Below, piece by piece: positions 38,926-48,972 of a stretch of 64,000 bases of DNA. The notes below the pieces were generated by a model. That model was given only the letters and a program-made list of their open reading frames with translations. It searched no databases and was not told where the DNA came from. Source of the stretch: Bacteroidaceae bacterium. GTDB taxonomy: Bacteria; Bacteroidota; Bacteroidia; Bacteroidales; Bacteroidaceae. Positions within the stretch are counted from its first letter, which is position 1. Each line of letters begins with the position of its first letter. The translations under genes were made by a program, and so were the position numbers. The stretch lies in the NCBI GenBank assembly GCA_017534535.1, contig JAFXVZ010000037.1, positions 1 to 64,000 on the forward strand, in the 5' to 3' direction.

Positions 38926-40394
38926 ATTGCAGGCAGCTGGTAGCCATTCTGATAGGTGTGCTTGATCAGCTCGTTAGCAAACTCCAGTGCGTTTACTGGG
39001 TCTGCATACTCGTTGTTGAACGTTGGGTGACCATCGTTTACGCTGAAGTTGCTTGCCTTCATGATGCGAACGGTAGCGTTCGGGTCGATGTTGGTGAGCT
39101 TCATGTTCTCGCCATCCCAATCCAGTACCTGGTTCAAGCCCTGCAGACGGGTTGCCAACACGCCGATGTCAACCATCTCAGTCAAGCCAGCAGAACGAGA
39201 GAAGTCTGACCAGCTCTTCATGCGGGTAGCAGCATTCTCCTTGCAAGCGCGAATCCAGTCGGTCTGGTGCTGATTCTCTGTGGTCTCGTGGTTGCCTGGA
39301 GTGTAGGTAGGTACACGACCTGAGAGCAACCAAGGATCACGACCGTAGCAGCCGTAGATCAGGGTGTCTTTTGAACCGTGCAGGATGGTGCAGCCGCCAG
39401 CTACCTCGAGTTCCTTACCCTTAGGCATGCCTTCTGGACGCATTGGCTTCAAACCACCATCGTACCATGTTACCTCTACCTGTGGCATAGCCTGTTTTGG
39501 CAGGTTAGGACGAGCAGGGAATATCATGCGGATGCTCTGTGCTGATGGAGCGCAGTCGGTGAGCAAAGCGGTAGAGCTACCTTGAATCTGAGTAGGATAG
39601 CCTAACTGCAGTGCCTCATAAACGCCGTGCAGGATGTGGCAAGCCATATCACCCAGGGCACCTGTACCGAAGTCCCACCATCCACGCCAGTTCCATGGAT
39701 GATATACTGAATTGAAGTCGCGGAACTTAGCCGGGCCGAGGAAGAGACCCCAATCCAGCGTCTTAGGAACCTTGTCAACCTTGGTAGGACGGTTCAGACC
39801 TTGTGGCCAGATAGGACGGTTGGTGCTTGCTTCTACCTTTGTTACGGTACCAATCTCGCCGTTCTGTACCCACTGGATGACCTTGCGGGTGCCTTCGCCA
39901 GAAGAACCCTGGTTACCCATCTGGGTAGCCACACCATACTTCTCGGCCAGTTTCTTCAGCAGGCGAGCCTCATAGATAGAGTGGGTCAGAGGTTTCTCAA
40001 CATACACGTGCTTGCCCATGGTGATGGCTTCTGCAGCGATGATTGCGTGGGTATGGTCGGCTGTTGCCACCATTACAGCGTCGATGCTGTTGCCCATTTC
40101 GCTATACATCTGGCGATAGTCCTTGAACCTCTTGGCATTTGGGTATCTGTCCATGACAGGTTTTGCATAACCCCAGTCAACATCGGCGATAGCTACAATG
40201 TTTTCTGCTTCCATGCCTCTCAAAACACTGGCACCACGACCACCAACACCAACAGCTGCGATGTTCAGCTTGTCAGTTGGGGGAACATGATTGTGACTCT
40301 TGCCTAAGATGATGTTAGGCGCAATGGTGAATCCTGCCAGAGCAGCAGCTCCAGTCTTCAGGAAACTTCTTCTTGATAAGTTTGACATATTCAA
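38919..40394 (-). CDS. Tat-exported Gfo/Idh/MocA oxidoreductase
   Basis: The 491-residue protein begins with a Tat signal NLSRRSFLKTGAAALAGFTIAPNIILG (the motif SRRSFLK is perfect). A Rossmann fold (LNIAAVGVGGRGASVLRGM) is followed by MVATADHTHAIIAAEAITMGKHVYVEKPLTHS with the EKP motif and a large C-terminal domain. There is no lipobox, so it is soluble and exported. It probably oxidises a glycoside hydroxyl to a keto group. Downstream are the DUF1080 protein (75 bases on) and upstream a cytosolic Gfo/Idh/MocA protein (35 bases). Confidence 0.9.
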   Translation of the reverse strand: MNMSNLSRRSFLKTGAAALAGFTIAPNIILGKSHNHVPPTDKLNIAAVGVGGRGASVLRGMEAENIVAIADVDWGYAKPVMDRYPNAKRFKDYRQMYSEMGNSIDAVMVATADHTHAIIAAEAITMGKHVYVEKPLTHSIYEARLLKKLAEKYGVATQMGNQGSSGEGTRKVIQWVQNGEIGTVTKVEASTNRPIWPQGLNRPTKVDKVPKTLDWGLFLGPAKFRDFNSVYHPWNWRGWWDFGTGALGDMACHILHGVYEALQLGYPTQIQGSSTALLTDCAPSAQSIRMIFPARPNLPKQAMPQVEVTWYDGGLKPMRPEGMPKGKELEVAGGCTILHGSKDTLIYGCYGRDPWLLSGRVPTYTPGNHETTENQHQTDWIRACKENAATRMKSWSDFSRSAGLTEMVDIGVLATRLQGLNQVLDWDGENMKLTNIDPNATVRIMKASNFSVNDGHPTFNNEYADPVNALEFANELIKHTYQNGYQLPAMP

Positions 40395-40429
40395 ATAGAT
40401 TTTATTAATTAATATGTGAATAATTGATT

Positions 40430-41515
40430 CTATTTGCTGACCGTCTGATGCAGCAGTCCATAGCCGTTGGTCATGTGGGCACGGCGGTAGCGGATTTGCT
40501 CCAACGTATCGAGGTCGCCAATAGCAGGCAGGTCGTGCGTGCGAGCGTCAGCCAGGCAATCCCATGCGAACTGCGAAGCGATAGCGGAGTCACGCAGTGA
40601 AGGTAGGGTCATGTCGAGCTTGCCGTTGCGGATGCTTTGTGCGAACTTCTCAATCATCACGTCGATGTTCTTGCCACCATAAGGTTTGTTGATGGTTACT
40701 GTCTTGGTAATGCCTCGCAGTTCTACGGTAGCTGTCTTGAAATCATGTGTCATGCGGGCGATGCCGTGCGTACCAATCAGGTCGATGTATGAGTTGTGGG
40801 TCTGGTCTTTGGACATCTGTCCATAGACGAAACCCTGTGTGATGTCGTAAACGATGCCGTTGTCGAAGGTGCCATGAGCCTGCAGCCACCAAGGGTCCTT
40901 GTAGTTCCACATGCGCAAAGCCTGTGAGTGCATGGTCTTGAACTCGCTCTGGGCATACCAGCGGGTGATATCGCAGTAGTGCATGCCGCAGTCGTGGAAC
41001 GATGGACCTTCAGCTTCGTGTCCTTCGCCAGGAGCCAGGCCAGGGGTCATGTGGCAGATGCGGATGATGGCCAATTCGCCTAATTCGCCTTCATCGATGA
41101 ACTGTTTCAACTGATGATGATACCATGAGCTGCGCAAGTAGAGGTTCACTGTGGCTAAACGGTCGCTTTCTCCTACAGCCTTCACCAGTTCCCACTCGTC
41201 TTCAGGGAGCATAGCGATGGGTTTTTCAGAGATGATGTGCTTGCCATGAGCCAGCGCTTTCAGGATTTGTGACTTGCGGGAGTCTGCCAAAGCACAGAGA
41301 GCCACCACATCTACTTCAGGGTCATTGAACACGTCATCCTCATTTCCCGTTACCTTGGCGGTGGGGCAATAGTCGCGTGCCATCTCTTGCGCTTTGTCGT
41401 AAGGATCGCAAATATAAGTAACTTGCCAATTTTTGTTTCTCTGGAATTCGTGTAAGTAGAATCGACCCATTCTGCCAAAGCCGATTAAGCCTACTTTAAT
41501 CATGGTATTCTCCAT
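40430..41515 (-). CDS. Cytosolic Gfo/Idh/MocA oxidoreductase
   Basis: The 361-residue protein lacks a signal peptide and has KVGLIGFGRMGRFYLHEFQRN, then IISEKPIAMLPEDEWELV (EKP) and a Gfo/Idh/MocA C-terminal half (SFHDCGMHYCDITRWYAQSE, the conserved Asp-His-like part, and GTFDNGIVYDI). The family includes inositol-2-dehydrogenases and similar enzymes. It is the first gene of the operon with the exported Gfo/Idh/MocA and DUF1080 genes; it likely processes the keto sugar after uptake. A possible TAATTTTG (41586-41593, minus strand) is its promoter element. Confidence 0.85.
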   Translation of the reverse strand: MENTMIKVGLIGFGRMGRFYLHEFQRNKNWQVTYICDPYDKAQEMARDYCPTAKVTGNEDDVFNDPEVDVVALCALADSRKSQILKALAHGKHIISEKPIAMLPEDEWELVKAVGESDRLATVNLYLRSSWYHHQLKQFIDEGELGELAIIRICHMTPGLAPGEGHEAEGPSFHDCGMHYCDITRWYAQSEFKTMHSQALRMWNYKDPWWLQAHGTFDNGIVYDITQGFVYGQMSKDQTHNSYIDLIGTHGIARMTHDFKTATVELRGITKTVTINKPYGGKNIDVMIEKFAQSIRNGKLDMTLPSLRDSAIASQFAWDCLADARTHDLPAIGDLDTLEQIRYRRAHMTNGYGLLHQTVSK

Positions 41516-41726
41516 CTATAAAACGTTTTAAAATGTTGATTCTATTGTTACTTACAAAACTTGCTCTCTGCCTGTTTTGCGATAACAAAATTAGCAATCT
41601 TATGCGTATGTGCGAATAATCAATATAAAAATGTAGATTGATTGAAATGTTATCTACTTTGTTTTCAGATGGTTGATTGTTTTTATGATGAGATAAAATG
41701 TAGAAGTTTTGGAATGCTAATACCGA

Positions 41727-43343
41727 CTAATTATTGATAAATTTATCTTCAAAAGTGTTCTTGTCGATAGCTCTGTTACGCATCTTTGTACGGTAGTTAT
41801 AGATGGTGCTGGTGGAGCAACGCAGGAAGTTGGCTATCTTCTCGCTGTCGGTAATACCCAGTCGGAGTAATGCATAGATACGCAGTTCTTTATTGAGCAA
41901 GGTGTCTTGCTTGAGCACGATTCTCTCTTCTTCACGCAGCAGTGAGTTGAGATCGGCCACGAAGGTGGGGAAGAGGTTCAGGAAGATGGTGTCGAAGTGG
42001 TGATACAATGCTTCGGTCTCTGAGTCGATGAGGGTGGTGGAACGCAATTTCTTCACCAGTTCGTCATAGTGCTTGTTCACAGCCAGTCGGTAGAGCACGT
42101 TTTGGTAGTCACCTATCTTATCGATGTAGCCCGAGCAGATGTTGAAGAACTGACCGATATATTGCTCCTTGATGGCATTGTTCTCCTCCAGCATTGAGTT
42201 GCTGCTGTGTAGCTGGGCATTCATGTCGTTAAGCGTTTCATTCAGGCGTTGCAGCTCGTCGTTACTGTCTGCCAAGTCTTTACGGATACGCATGATTTTC
42301 TTCAACTGCTGGAAGATGAAGAATATAGCTGCAATGAGACACACCAGCAAAATGCCGCTCAAGACGATGATATTGATGAGCGACTGCTTGTCGCTGGCCT
42401 CACGGCGCTGATAGACATCGGTTATAATGGAGTAGAAGCCTGATACCTGTGCCACACGAAATTGGATGCCTGCAGTGATGGCGTCCTCGAACGAAGATTG
42501 TGCATAGCGGTAAGCCCGGGCATAATCGCCATCCTCGTAAACCAAGCGTGCCAATTCATAAATGGACTGGTTCTCACGGGTCACGTTATAGATGTCGGAC
42601 AAGGCAGAACGGATGAGGTATTTCTTGGCTTCGTCACGGTCTCCCTGCTGGGCAAAGATGGTACCAATATTATACGTAATGCGTGCGTATAGGGGTGAGT
42701 ATCGTTCTACGAGGTCAATCAGTCGGGTATAGCCAGCCAAACGGTCTCGCTCAGGCATACGTTCAACCAGTGCGAGTCGGTATTCGATGGACGACTGGTC
42801 TTGTGTGGCATAGAGCGAATCGCGATAGTTGCTCTGCATCAGTGCGTCTTCGGGTGAATCGGAGGTGTAAAGGTAGTACTGCAGGAACTGGATATTAGCA
42901 TTGTAGTACTCGGCTCGCAGGTCTTTCGGGAGCGTTTCCAAACTATGCTTGCTCAATATTTGTTCAGCCTGCAGATACATGCCGTGCATCGCGTATGAGG
43001 TGGCTAATTGGAACTCTGCCTGCGTCTGACGATACTCGTCTTCCATGCGGATGGCTGTCTCCACCTCTAAGCGAGCGTAGTGGATGGCAGAGTCGAGGTC
43101 GAACTTCCAATACTCGTTATAGAGCTGATTATAAACTACATATTTGTTGACGTCATTGAGGTTAGGGTAGGAGAGAGCGCTTCGGATATCGTCTATCCGC
43201 TTGATTTTTTCTTGGGCATAAATGTTCTTATGAGCCACTGAATAGTCCAGTGAATCATACAATGCCTTCAAGTCGTCTTTGCCAAATGAATTTAAGCTGA
43301 CGAGCATCAGCACCCATACTCCTATTACCTTCTTAATGCTCAA
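41727..43343 (-). CDS. DUF6377 TPR-type transcriptional regulator
   Basis: The 538-residue protein has a signal-like N-terminus (residues 1-21), TPR-like helical repeats to ~310, a membrane segment near ~325-345 (IIVLSGILLVCLIAAIFFIF), a coiled coil (DELQRLNETLNDMNAQLHSSNSMLEENN) and a C-terminal HTH (LRLGITDSEKIANFLRCSTSTIYNYRTKMRNRA). This is the DUF6377 layout: a membrane-bound sensor with a cytosolic DNA-binding domain, common beside sugar-utilisation genes in Bacteroidetes. It lies beside the Gfo/Idh/MocA/DUF1080 genes and could control them, and is 23 bases downstream of rseP, so it may also be read from the rseP promoter. Confidence 0.85.
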   Translation of the reverse strand: MSIKKVIGVWVLMLVSLNSFGKDDLKALYDSLDYSVAHKNIYAQEKIKRIDDIRSALSYPNLNDVNKYVVYNQLYNEYWKFDLDSAIHYARLEVETAIRMEDEYRQTQAEFQLATSYAMHGMYLQAEQILSKHSLETLPKDLRAEYYNANIQFLQYYLYTSDSPEDALMQSNYRDSLYATQDQSSIEYRLALVERMPERDRLAGYTRLIDLVERYSPLYARITYNIGTIFAQQGDRDEAKKYLIRSALSDIYNVTRENQSIYELARLVYEDGDYARAYRYAQSSFEDAITAGIQFRVAQVSGFYSIITDVYQRREASDKQSLINIIVLSGILLVCLIAAIFFIFQQLKKIMRIRKDLADSNDELQRLNETLNDMNAQLHSSNSMLEENNAIKEQYIGQFFNICSGYIDKIGDYQNVLYRLAVNKHYDELVKKLRSTTLIDSETEALYHHFDTIFLNLFPTFVADLNSLLREEERIVLKQDTLLNKELRIYALLRLGITDSEKIANFLRCSTSTIYNYRTKMRNRAIDKNTFEDKFINN

Positions 43344-43366
43344 TGCTTATAATGTTGCTTTGTTTA

Positions 43367-44704
43367 TTAGAACAAGAATCTAATCACATCATTCAAGTTC
43401 GCCCATATCAGCAAACCAAACAATATCGCCATACCTATCACTTCGGCACGTTCCATAAACTTATCACTGGGCTTGCGGCGAGCAATAAGCTCATAGAGTA
43501 GGAACAATACATGGCCACCGTCAAGAGCAGGGATGGGCAGTATGTTCATGAATGCCAGGATGATACTCAAGAATGCCGTCATATACCAGAATTGATGCCA
43601 ATCCCATGAAGCCGGGAAGATGTTGCCGATGGTGCCAAAACCACCCAACTGCTTTGCTCCCTCCTTTGAGAACACATACTTCATCTGGTTCACATAACCC
43701 TTCAACGTGTTCACACCCAAGGCGATACCTGCAGGGAATGAAGAGAAGAACCCATATTCCGTCTTGATGACAGGCAGCAGTCGGGCTGTGCTTGTAACAG
43801 GAAAGACACCTATCTTATAATCCTCGTCTGTTGTCAGTGTCAACTCCTGACGCACACCCTTACGCATAATAGTCAGGTTGACGTCGTGATTCTCGCTTTT
43901 TGCTTCTCTTCGCTTCTGCATCTCCTGCATGAAAGCATCGTAAGCCAGCGGGGTTTGTCCGTTCATGGCGATGATGCTATCACCAGGCTGCATACCAGCA
44001 CGTTCAGCAGCCGAGCCAGCCATCAGACTGTCCACCACGAAAGGCATGCGGAAAGCAGTGAAGGTCACGCTGTCCTCCATCAGTCGGTTAATCATATCCT
44101 CAGGAATATAGATTGAAACCTCCTGTCCACCACGCAGAACCGTAACCTGACGAGCATCCACCACGCTCATCAGCAGGTCGGTACCCATACGTTCTAATGG
44201 CTTGCCATCAGCAGCCATCAGGATATCACCATCCTGGAAGCCCACATTGTGAGCCGTCTCATTGAACTGCATACCCAAAGGTGCCTGCTGTACAGGAATA
44301 TAGGAGTCGCCCCATGCAAACAGTATCATCGAGTAGATGAACAAAGCCAGCAGGAAGTTGAACAGCACACCACCAATCATGATGAGCAGTCGTTGCCAAG
44401 CGGGCTTGGCTCTGAACTCCCAGGGCTGGGCAGGTTGTTTCATCTGTTCCAGATCCATCGACTCGTCTATCATGCCGGCTATCTTCACGTAGCCACCCAA
44501 TGGTATCCAACCCACTCCGTATTCCGTCTCACTGTTCTTTGGCTTGAATTTCAGCAAAGTAAACCAAGGGTCGAAGAACAACCTGAATTTCTCAACCCTT
44601 GTCTTGAACAGTTTGGCAAACATAAAATGACCACCTTCATGAATCACCACCAACAGCGACAAACTCAGCATCAGCTGCACCGCTTTTATCAAAAATGTTT
44701 CCAT
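43367..44704 (-). CDS. rseP: RIP metalloprotease RseP (site-2 protease)
   Basis: The 445-residue membrane protease has the zinc motif VVIHEGGHFMFAK (His22-Glu23-...-His26) in the first membrane segment, a PDZ-type region in the middle (SAAERAGMQPGDSIIAMNGQTPLAYDAFMQE) and the second metal site NILPIPALDGGHVLFLLYELI near residue 390. It cleaves membrane-bound anti-sigma factors or signal-peptide remnants. The upstream promoter is at 44736-44767 and an AAAGGAG ribosome-binding site precedes the start. The following gene is the DUF6377 regulator. Confidence 0.95.
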   Translation of the reverse strand: METFLIKAVQLMLSLSLLVVIHEGGHFMFAKLFKTRVEKFRLFFDPWFTLLKFKPKNSETEYGVGWIPLGGYVKIAGMIDESMDLEQMKQPAQPWEFRAKPAWQRLLIMIGGVLFNFLLALFIYSMILFAWGDSYIPVQQAPLGMQFNETAHNVGFQDGDILMAADGKPLERMGTDLLMSVVDARQVTVLRGGQEVSIYIPEDMINRLMEDSVTFTAFRMPFVVDSLMAGSAAERAGMQPGDSIIAMNGQTPLAYDAFMQEMQKRREAKSENHDVNLTIMRKGVRQELTLTTDEDYKIGVFPVTSTARLLPVIKTEYGFFSSFPAGIALGVNTLKGYVNQMKYVFSKEGAKQLGGFGTIGNIFPASWDWHQFWYMTAFLSIILAFMNILPIPALDGGHVLFLLYELIARRKPSDKFMERAEVIGMAILFGLLIWANLNDVIRFLF

Positions 44705-44735
44705 TCAAATATTCTCCTTTAAATAAATTTGGGTG

Positions 44736-44767
44736 CAAAGATAATGCAAACCGAACACACTGCCAAA
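44736..44767 (-). promoter_or_regulatory. Promoter of rseP
   Basis: On the minus strand TTTG (44764-44767) and TATCTTTG (44736-44743) are 20 bases apart. An unusually good AAAGGAG Shine-Dalgarno site is at 44714-44720. Confidence 0.8.
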
Positions 44768-44830
44768 TTATTTTGAGTATTGTTGAGGTGTAGCTTATCT
44801 TATCTATAAGGTAGTCATTTCTTTCGCATT

Positions 44831-46291
44831 TTACTCAATGCTGTTCAATAAATTCAGTTTGCCATCATTCACCAGCTTGATAATCAGCTCACCGAAGAGC
44901 GTGTTTTGCCAAGCAAACCAAGCACGTGTGAAATTGTCAGCATTGTCCTTGTGGAACGACTCATGCATGAAACCCGTACCAGCGTCCGTATCCATTAACA
45001 TCTTGACACACTGCTTGATTTCCTGATCATCCTGCGAGGTGAATGCACGCATCATGATACTCATTGGCCAAGGCATATCGTGACCGATGTGTGGACCGCC
45101 AATACCTTCGCCAGCCTTACCGCGGAAGAAATAAGGATTGTCCTCACTCCATACGAAACGGCGGGTGTTCTGGTAAATGGGGTCATTGATATCTACCAAT
45201 CCTAAGTAGGCCATCGACAATAATGAAGGTACGTTAGCATCGTCCATGAGCAGGTGGTTACCAAAGCCATCCACCTCATAAGCATACATCTTGCCATATT
45301 TCGGATGGTCATAAATGGCATACTGCTGCAGAGCTTGCTCCACCTCATCGGCTAACGCTATGCATTGTCCAGCCAAATCACTGCGTTTGTTCACAGAGTT
45401 AAGGATTTCAGCTGCTTTATGCAACACATTGACTGCAAAGAAATTGGATGGAACCAAGAACAAAAATACGGTAGCATCATCTGATGGACGGAAAGCGGAA
45501 GCAATCAGGCCCACTGGTTTTACGGGAGCACCCCAACCGTCGTTGCTCATTGTGTCAAACTGACGTTCTGTGCGACGCATGAAACGATAGCTGCCTTTGT
45601 TCTCTTTGCGCTGCTGGTCGCGGAAAGTCTTGAGGATGTTCTGAATAGCCTCAATCCAAGTAGCATCGAACACACTTGCATCACCTGTCACCTTCCAATA
45701 CTCGAAAGCCAAACGGATGGGGTAGCATAGCGAATCAATCTCCCACTTGCGTTCGTGCAACTCATCCTTCATGTCAGTCATGTCGCTCTTCCATTCGCCC
45801 CCACCAGGAATAGCCTCCATATTGAACGCATTGGCGAATGGGTCGATGTTGATGCAGGCAAACTGACGGTTGATGACACCAGCCACCATCTCTTTCAGGT
45901 GGGCATCCTGGTTGGCCAACTGCACATAAGGCCATACCTGGGCACCCGAGTCACGCAGCCACATGGCGTGGATGTCACCAGTATAGACAAAGGTGTCGGG
46001 CTTCCCCGTCTTTGTATCCAGACTGAAATGTACGGTGGTATCCAGCGTGTTAGGGAAACAGTTGCTGAACATCCAAGCCAACTTCGGGTTTTTCAATCGA
46101 GCCTGCATCTGCTTGATGGTTTGCTCCACAGCCTCCGAGCGGAACAAACGCTTTTCAACTGCTGGACGTTGGTCACTGAAAGAAATAGCATCGGTGGCAC
46201 ACGTCTGAGGCTCCACGTTGATGCTAACTGCGTGCAGCGTCAGCACATTCAGTGCCAACGCTGCCATTAATGTAGTTGTGAACTTTTTCAT
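44831..46291 (-). CDS. GH125 exo-alpha-mannosidase
   Basis: The 486-residue protein begins with a signal peptide (LMAALALNVLTLHA) and has the GH125 signatures GDIHAMWLRDSGAQVWPYVQLAN and NPYFFRGKAGEGIGGPHIGHDMPWPMSIMMRAF. GH125 enzymes are metal-independent exo-alpha-1,6-mannosidases acting on mannans and N-glycan cores; the periplasm is the likely site. It starts 16 bases after the GH9 gene and is presumably cotranscribed with it. Confidence 0.9.
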   Translation of the reverse strand: MKKFTTTLMAALALNVLTLHAVSINVEPQTCATDAISFSDQRPAVEKRLFRSEAVEQTIKQMQARLKNPKLAWMFSNCFPNTLDTTVHFSLDTKTGKPDTFVYTGDIHAMWLRDSGAQVWPYVQLANQDAHLKEMVAGVINRQFACINIDPFANAFNMEAIPGGGEWKSDMTDMKDELHERKWEIDSLCYPIRLAFEYWKVTGDASVFDATWIEAIQNILKTFRDQQRKENKGSYRFMRRTERQFDTMSNDGWGAPVKPVGLIASAFRPSDDATVFLFLVPSNFFAVNVLHKAAEILNSVNKRSDLAGQCIALADEVEQALQQYAIYDHPKYGKMYAYEVDGFGNHLLMDDANVPSLLSMAYLGLVDINDPIYQNTRRFVWSEDNPYFFRGKAGEGIGGPHIGHDMPWPMSIMMRAFTSQDDQEIKQCVKMLMDTDAGTGFMHESFHKDNADNFTRAWFAWQNTLFGELIIKLVNDGKLNLLNSIE

Positions 46292-46307
46292 TATATAAGG
46301 TTTTCAA

Positions 46308-48836
46308 TCAATTACGACTCATTTGCTGGGCAGCCAAAGCCAAAAACATGTAATGCGATGAACCACCACCCAATACATATTCCACCTGCTGCCAAAGGAA
46401 TGGGAAGGTTAGCAGTTCTGGGAAGTCAGGGCGAATCATGGCCGTACCCGAAACCACACCACCTGGGATGTAACTCCAATCAGCACGGTTCAAGCCGTAA
46501 GCTACTGTAGCTGACTGTGCTCCAACACCTGATGCGAACGATGCTTGGTTAGAGCCAGGGTGGCAACCCAAGATGAAGTTCAAAGCATTGTAGATGATGT
46601 CCTTCGGGAAAATCTCTGGATATGCTGCTGCCAGGAAATAGTATTCATAGCCAAAACGCTGGATGTCCCAGCCTGCTCCCCAGATACTTGGGCGATAAGG
46701 CACACCATAAGGTGTCTCAGCAGCCTGCTTGTCGAGTTCTGTCTTGTAGCCAGCCAAGGCAGCCTTGAAAGCTGTGGTAAATTGCTTAGCTTTCCTGTCA
46801 TTCATTTGCTCGATGATGCGAGCCACGCGAGCCATATACCAACCTGTGCGGTTGATTTGACTCATCACTACAGCTTGGTTAGCAAAGATGTAGTCGAGGT
46901 AGCTCTGCTGCTGGGTGGTGAGATACATCTCCACAGCTACATGCAACTTACTGCTAATCAGTCGGTCGTTCATCGGTGTATTGTCGTAGATGGTCTTGGC
47001 GATATTCAAGCAGTGTGTGCTCAAGGTATCGTTGAATCCCTTTAGCACTCTTGAGGTAGCAGCTAACTGAGCAGCAGTACTTAGAGCTCTGCCAGGATTG
47101 TCCTCGGTAAAGATCCAACGGTCATCGCTGTTGCCCAGCACGCCATCTGTCATCGTTGCTGCATCACCCAGTAACACATACTGTCTGAGGTTGTTACAGA
47201 TGATTCCACGATACAGTCTGCCCAAAGCAATATAGCTGTTCACTACTGTTAGCGCACCATTCTCAATTTGTTGCAACACATCGTTCTTGCCATCAGCCTG
47301 ATGGATTTCCGTTACACGCTTCACTTGGTCGATAGCAGTCACGTCGATTTCTGGATGAAAAGCTTCATAAGCCATCGTCAGGATATAAGACTCGCCAGCC
47401 TGAGACTCCACACGCAAATCGAAGTCGCCAGCATCATGCCAACCACCGATATTCACCCCAGGAACCACTGTATTTGGCTGATACTTAGTCAAGCCCGGAC
47501 GCTGGTCATAACCGTCGATGTGGTTACCCACAGGTGCCATCTGCGCATCATCCATGTGGCAGGCATCGTGCCAAACGCGATACTTCTCATTTACCCTCAT
47601 ATGGCACATCTGTACGGGCAGGAAGTACTCGATGACAGGCTGCCATACACCTCTGTCATACACACCCTTATCGATACGGAACACAGACGAGGTGGAATCA
47701 CCATATTTAACTTGGTAAAGACCTGCTTCGGTGATGTCGCTGAAATCTACTTTCAAATAATTGTAACGCAGGAACTTGCCCCATTCTTTTGGATTAACAG
47801 TCTTGACGGTCTTCTCCCCATTTGCCTCAATCTTAACTATCTGAGCCGACAAAGTCTTGTTGTCACGACTATCGGTCTCTATGATAGCCTCTTTGGGTTG
47901 GTTAGGGTGATAACCCACTTGTGAAGTCTGTACCACAGGCTTGTAAATCCAATCATAAACGATATTTGGAGTAATGATCCACTTTACGGCACCCTTGGTC
48001 ACACCAGGAGCAATCTCACTACGAAGCACGAACCAACCATTGTTGTGGTTCATACGGCCATCGTAGAGTTTCAGGTCACCTGTTTCTGACTCGATGGTCA
48101 GCTTGCTGTAGGGGTCGTCTGGGCGAGATGTAAACTTCTTACCCACAGCATATGGTTCACTGATGATATCGTCGGCAATCAGAGGACTGTAGCCCGTGGC
48201 ATTCAAATGATCAGCATCAGCCAACGGCTTCTTACCATCGTGGAACTTGCCTGTGAAGCCATAATTGGGTGTAGTAGTCAGCAGCGGAGAGTTGGGCTGT
48301 TGAGGATAAATACCCGTCTGGTTGTCCATCATCCAAGGCTTGCCAAATAGCCAGCCTGGGAAGAACTCCAGGTTGAAGCCCACCTTACCCTGTAGCTGTG
48401 GAGGTACAGGCTTGTCGATATCCACCGTTACAACGATGCTACCGCCCTGTGCCTCAGCCTTTACGGTATAATTAAACACATAGTCAGGATAAACCATTGG
48501 GTTGAAACCAGTGAGGTGACGTGAAGAGTCTGGGAAACACAGCGTGGTCACGATGCTATTGCCCTCAATTTTGCGATTCAACTGCTTAGGTACGGGTTGC
48601 CACTGACCTGGTGTTGCCTCCATACGGATGTCACCGTTGGAAGCTATGCGTTGTCCGTTCATCAGGACGCTGATACCACTCTGATGCCCCTCGGGATAGA
48701 AGTCGTTGAATGCCATTACATCCACCCCCTGGTTATTAAAATATCCAGTTGAATTCAACTGGAACTGTTGTGCTGAGGCGTTGACAAAAAAGGTTGCCAA
48801 CGCACAAACGCACAAAAAGAATCTTTTCGTTCTCAT
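46308..48836 (-). CDS. GH9 glycosidase with N-terminal Ig-like domain
   Basis: I prefer the start at 48836 (MRTKRFFLCVCALATFFVNASA, a good signal peptide) over the in-frame 48869. The protein has a long beta-rich N-terminal part (~1-370, cellulase N-terminal Ig-like), with RYNYLKVDFSDITEAGLYQVKYGDSTSSVFRI, then the GH9 (alpha/alpha)6 domain: NIGGWHDAGDFDLRVESQ, YIFLA-like helices and the end GCHPGSNQASFASGVGAQSATVAYGLNRADWSYIPGG...LWQQVEYVLGGG. GH9 enzymes cut beta-1,4-glucans. It is the first gene of the GH9-GH125 operon. Confidence 0.85.
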   Translation of the reverse strand: MRTKRFFLCVCALATFFVNASAQQFQLNSTGYFNNQGVDVMAFNDFYPEGHQSGISVLMNGQRIASNGDIRMEATPGQWQPVPKQLNRKIEGNSIVTTLCFPDSSRHLTGFNPMVYPDYVFNYTVKAEAQGGSIVVTVDIDKPVPPQLQGKVGFNLEFFPGWLFGKPWMMDNQTGIYPQQPNSPLLTTTPNYGFTGKFHDGKKPLADADHLNATGYSPLIADDIISEPYAVGKKFTSRPDDPYSKLTIESETGDLKLYDGRMNHNNGWFVLRSEIAPGVTKGAVKWIITPNIVYDWIYKPVVQTSQVGYHPNQPKEAIIETDSRDNKTLSAQIVKIEANGEKTVKTVNPKEWGKFLRYNYLKVDFSDITEAGLYQVKYGDSTSSVFRIDKGVYDRGVWQPVIEYFLPVQMCHMRVNEKYRVWHDACHMDDAQMAPVGNHIDGYDQRPGLTKYQPNTVVPGVNIGGWHDAGDFDLRVESQAGESYILTMAYEAFHPEIDVTAIDQVKRVTEIHQADGKNDVLQQIENGALTVVNSYIALGRLYRGIICNNLRQYVLLGDAATMTDGVLGNSDDRWIFTEDNPGRALSTAAQLAATSRVLKGFNDTLSTHCLNIAKTIYDNTPMNDRLISSKLHVAVEMYLTTQQQSYLDYIFANQAVVMSQINRTGWYMARVARIIEQMNDRKAKQFTTAFKAALAGYKTELDKQAAETPYGVPYRPSIWGAGWDIQRFGYEYYFLAAAYPEIFPKDIIYNALNFILGCHPGSNQASFASGVGAQSATVAYGLNRADWSYIPGGVVSGTAMIRPDFPELLTFPFLWQQVEYVLGGGSSHYMFLALAAQQMSRN

Positions 48837-48898
48837 GATTTTCGGTCTTTTATGGTTGATTTTATGCATAACAATCGTTTTTTTTACATTTTATTGGC

Positions 48899-48906
48899 CA
48901 AAAGTA
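48899..48906 (-). promoter_or_regulatory. Putative promoter of GH9-GH125 operon
   Basis: On the minus strand TACTTTTG matches TAnnTTTG but no TTTG is seen at 19-21 bases upstream. A plus-strand TATCTTTG at 48930-48937 is the corresponding element of purB. Confidence 0.45.
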
Positions 48907-48929
48907 CGCAAAATAAAAATAATAATCAC

Positions 48930-48937
48930 TATCTTTG
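48930..48937 (+). promoter_or_regulatory. Putative promoter -7 element of purB
   Basis: TATCTTTG lies 36 bases before the purB ATG; no TTTG is seen at the usual spacing. Confidence 0.5.
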
Positions 48938-48972
48938 CACCCTAAAATGATTGAAAAGGGATAAAATATTGC

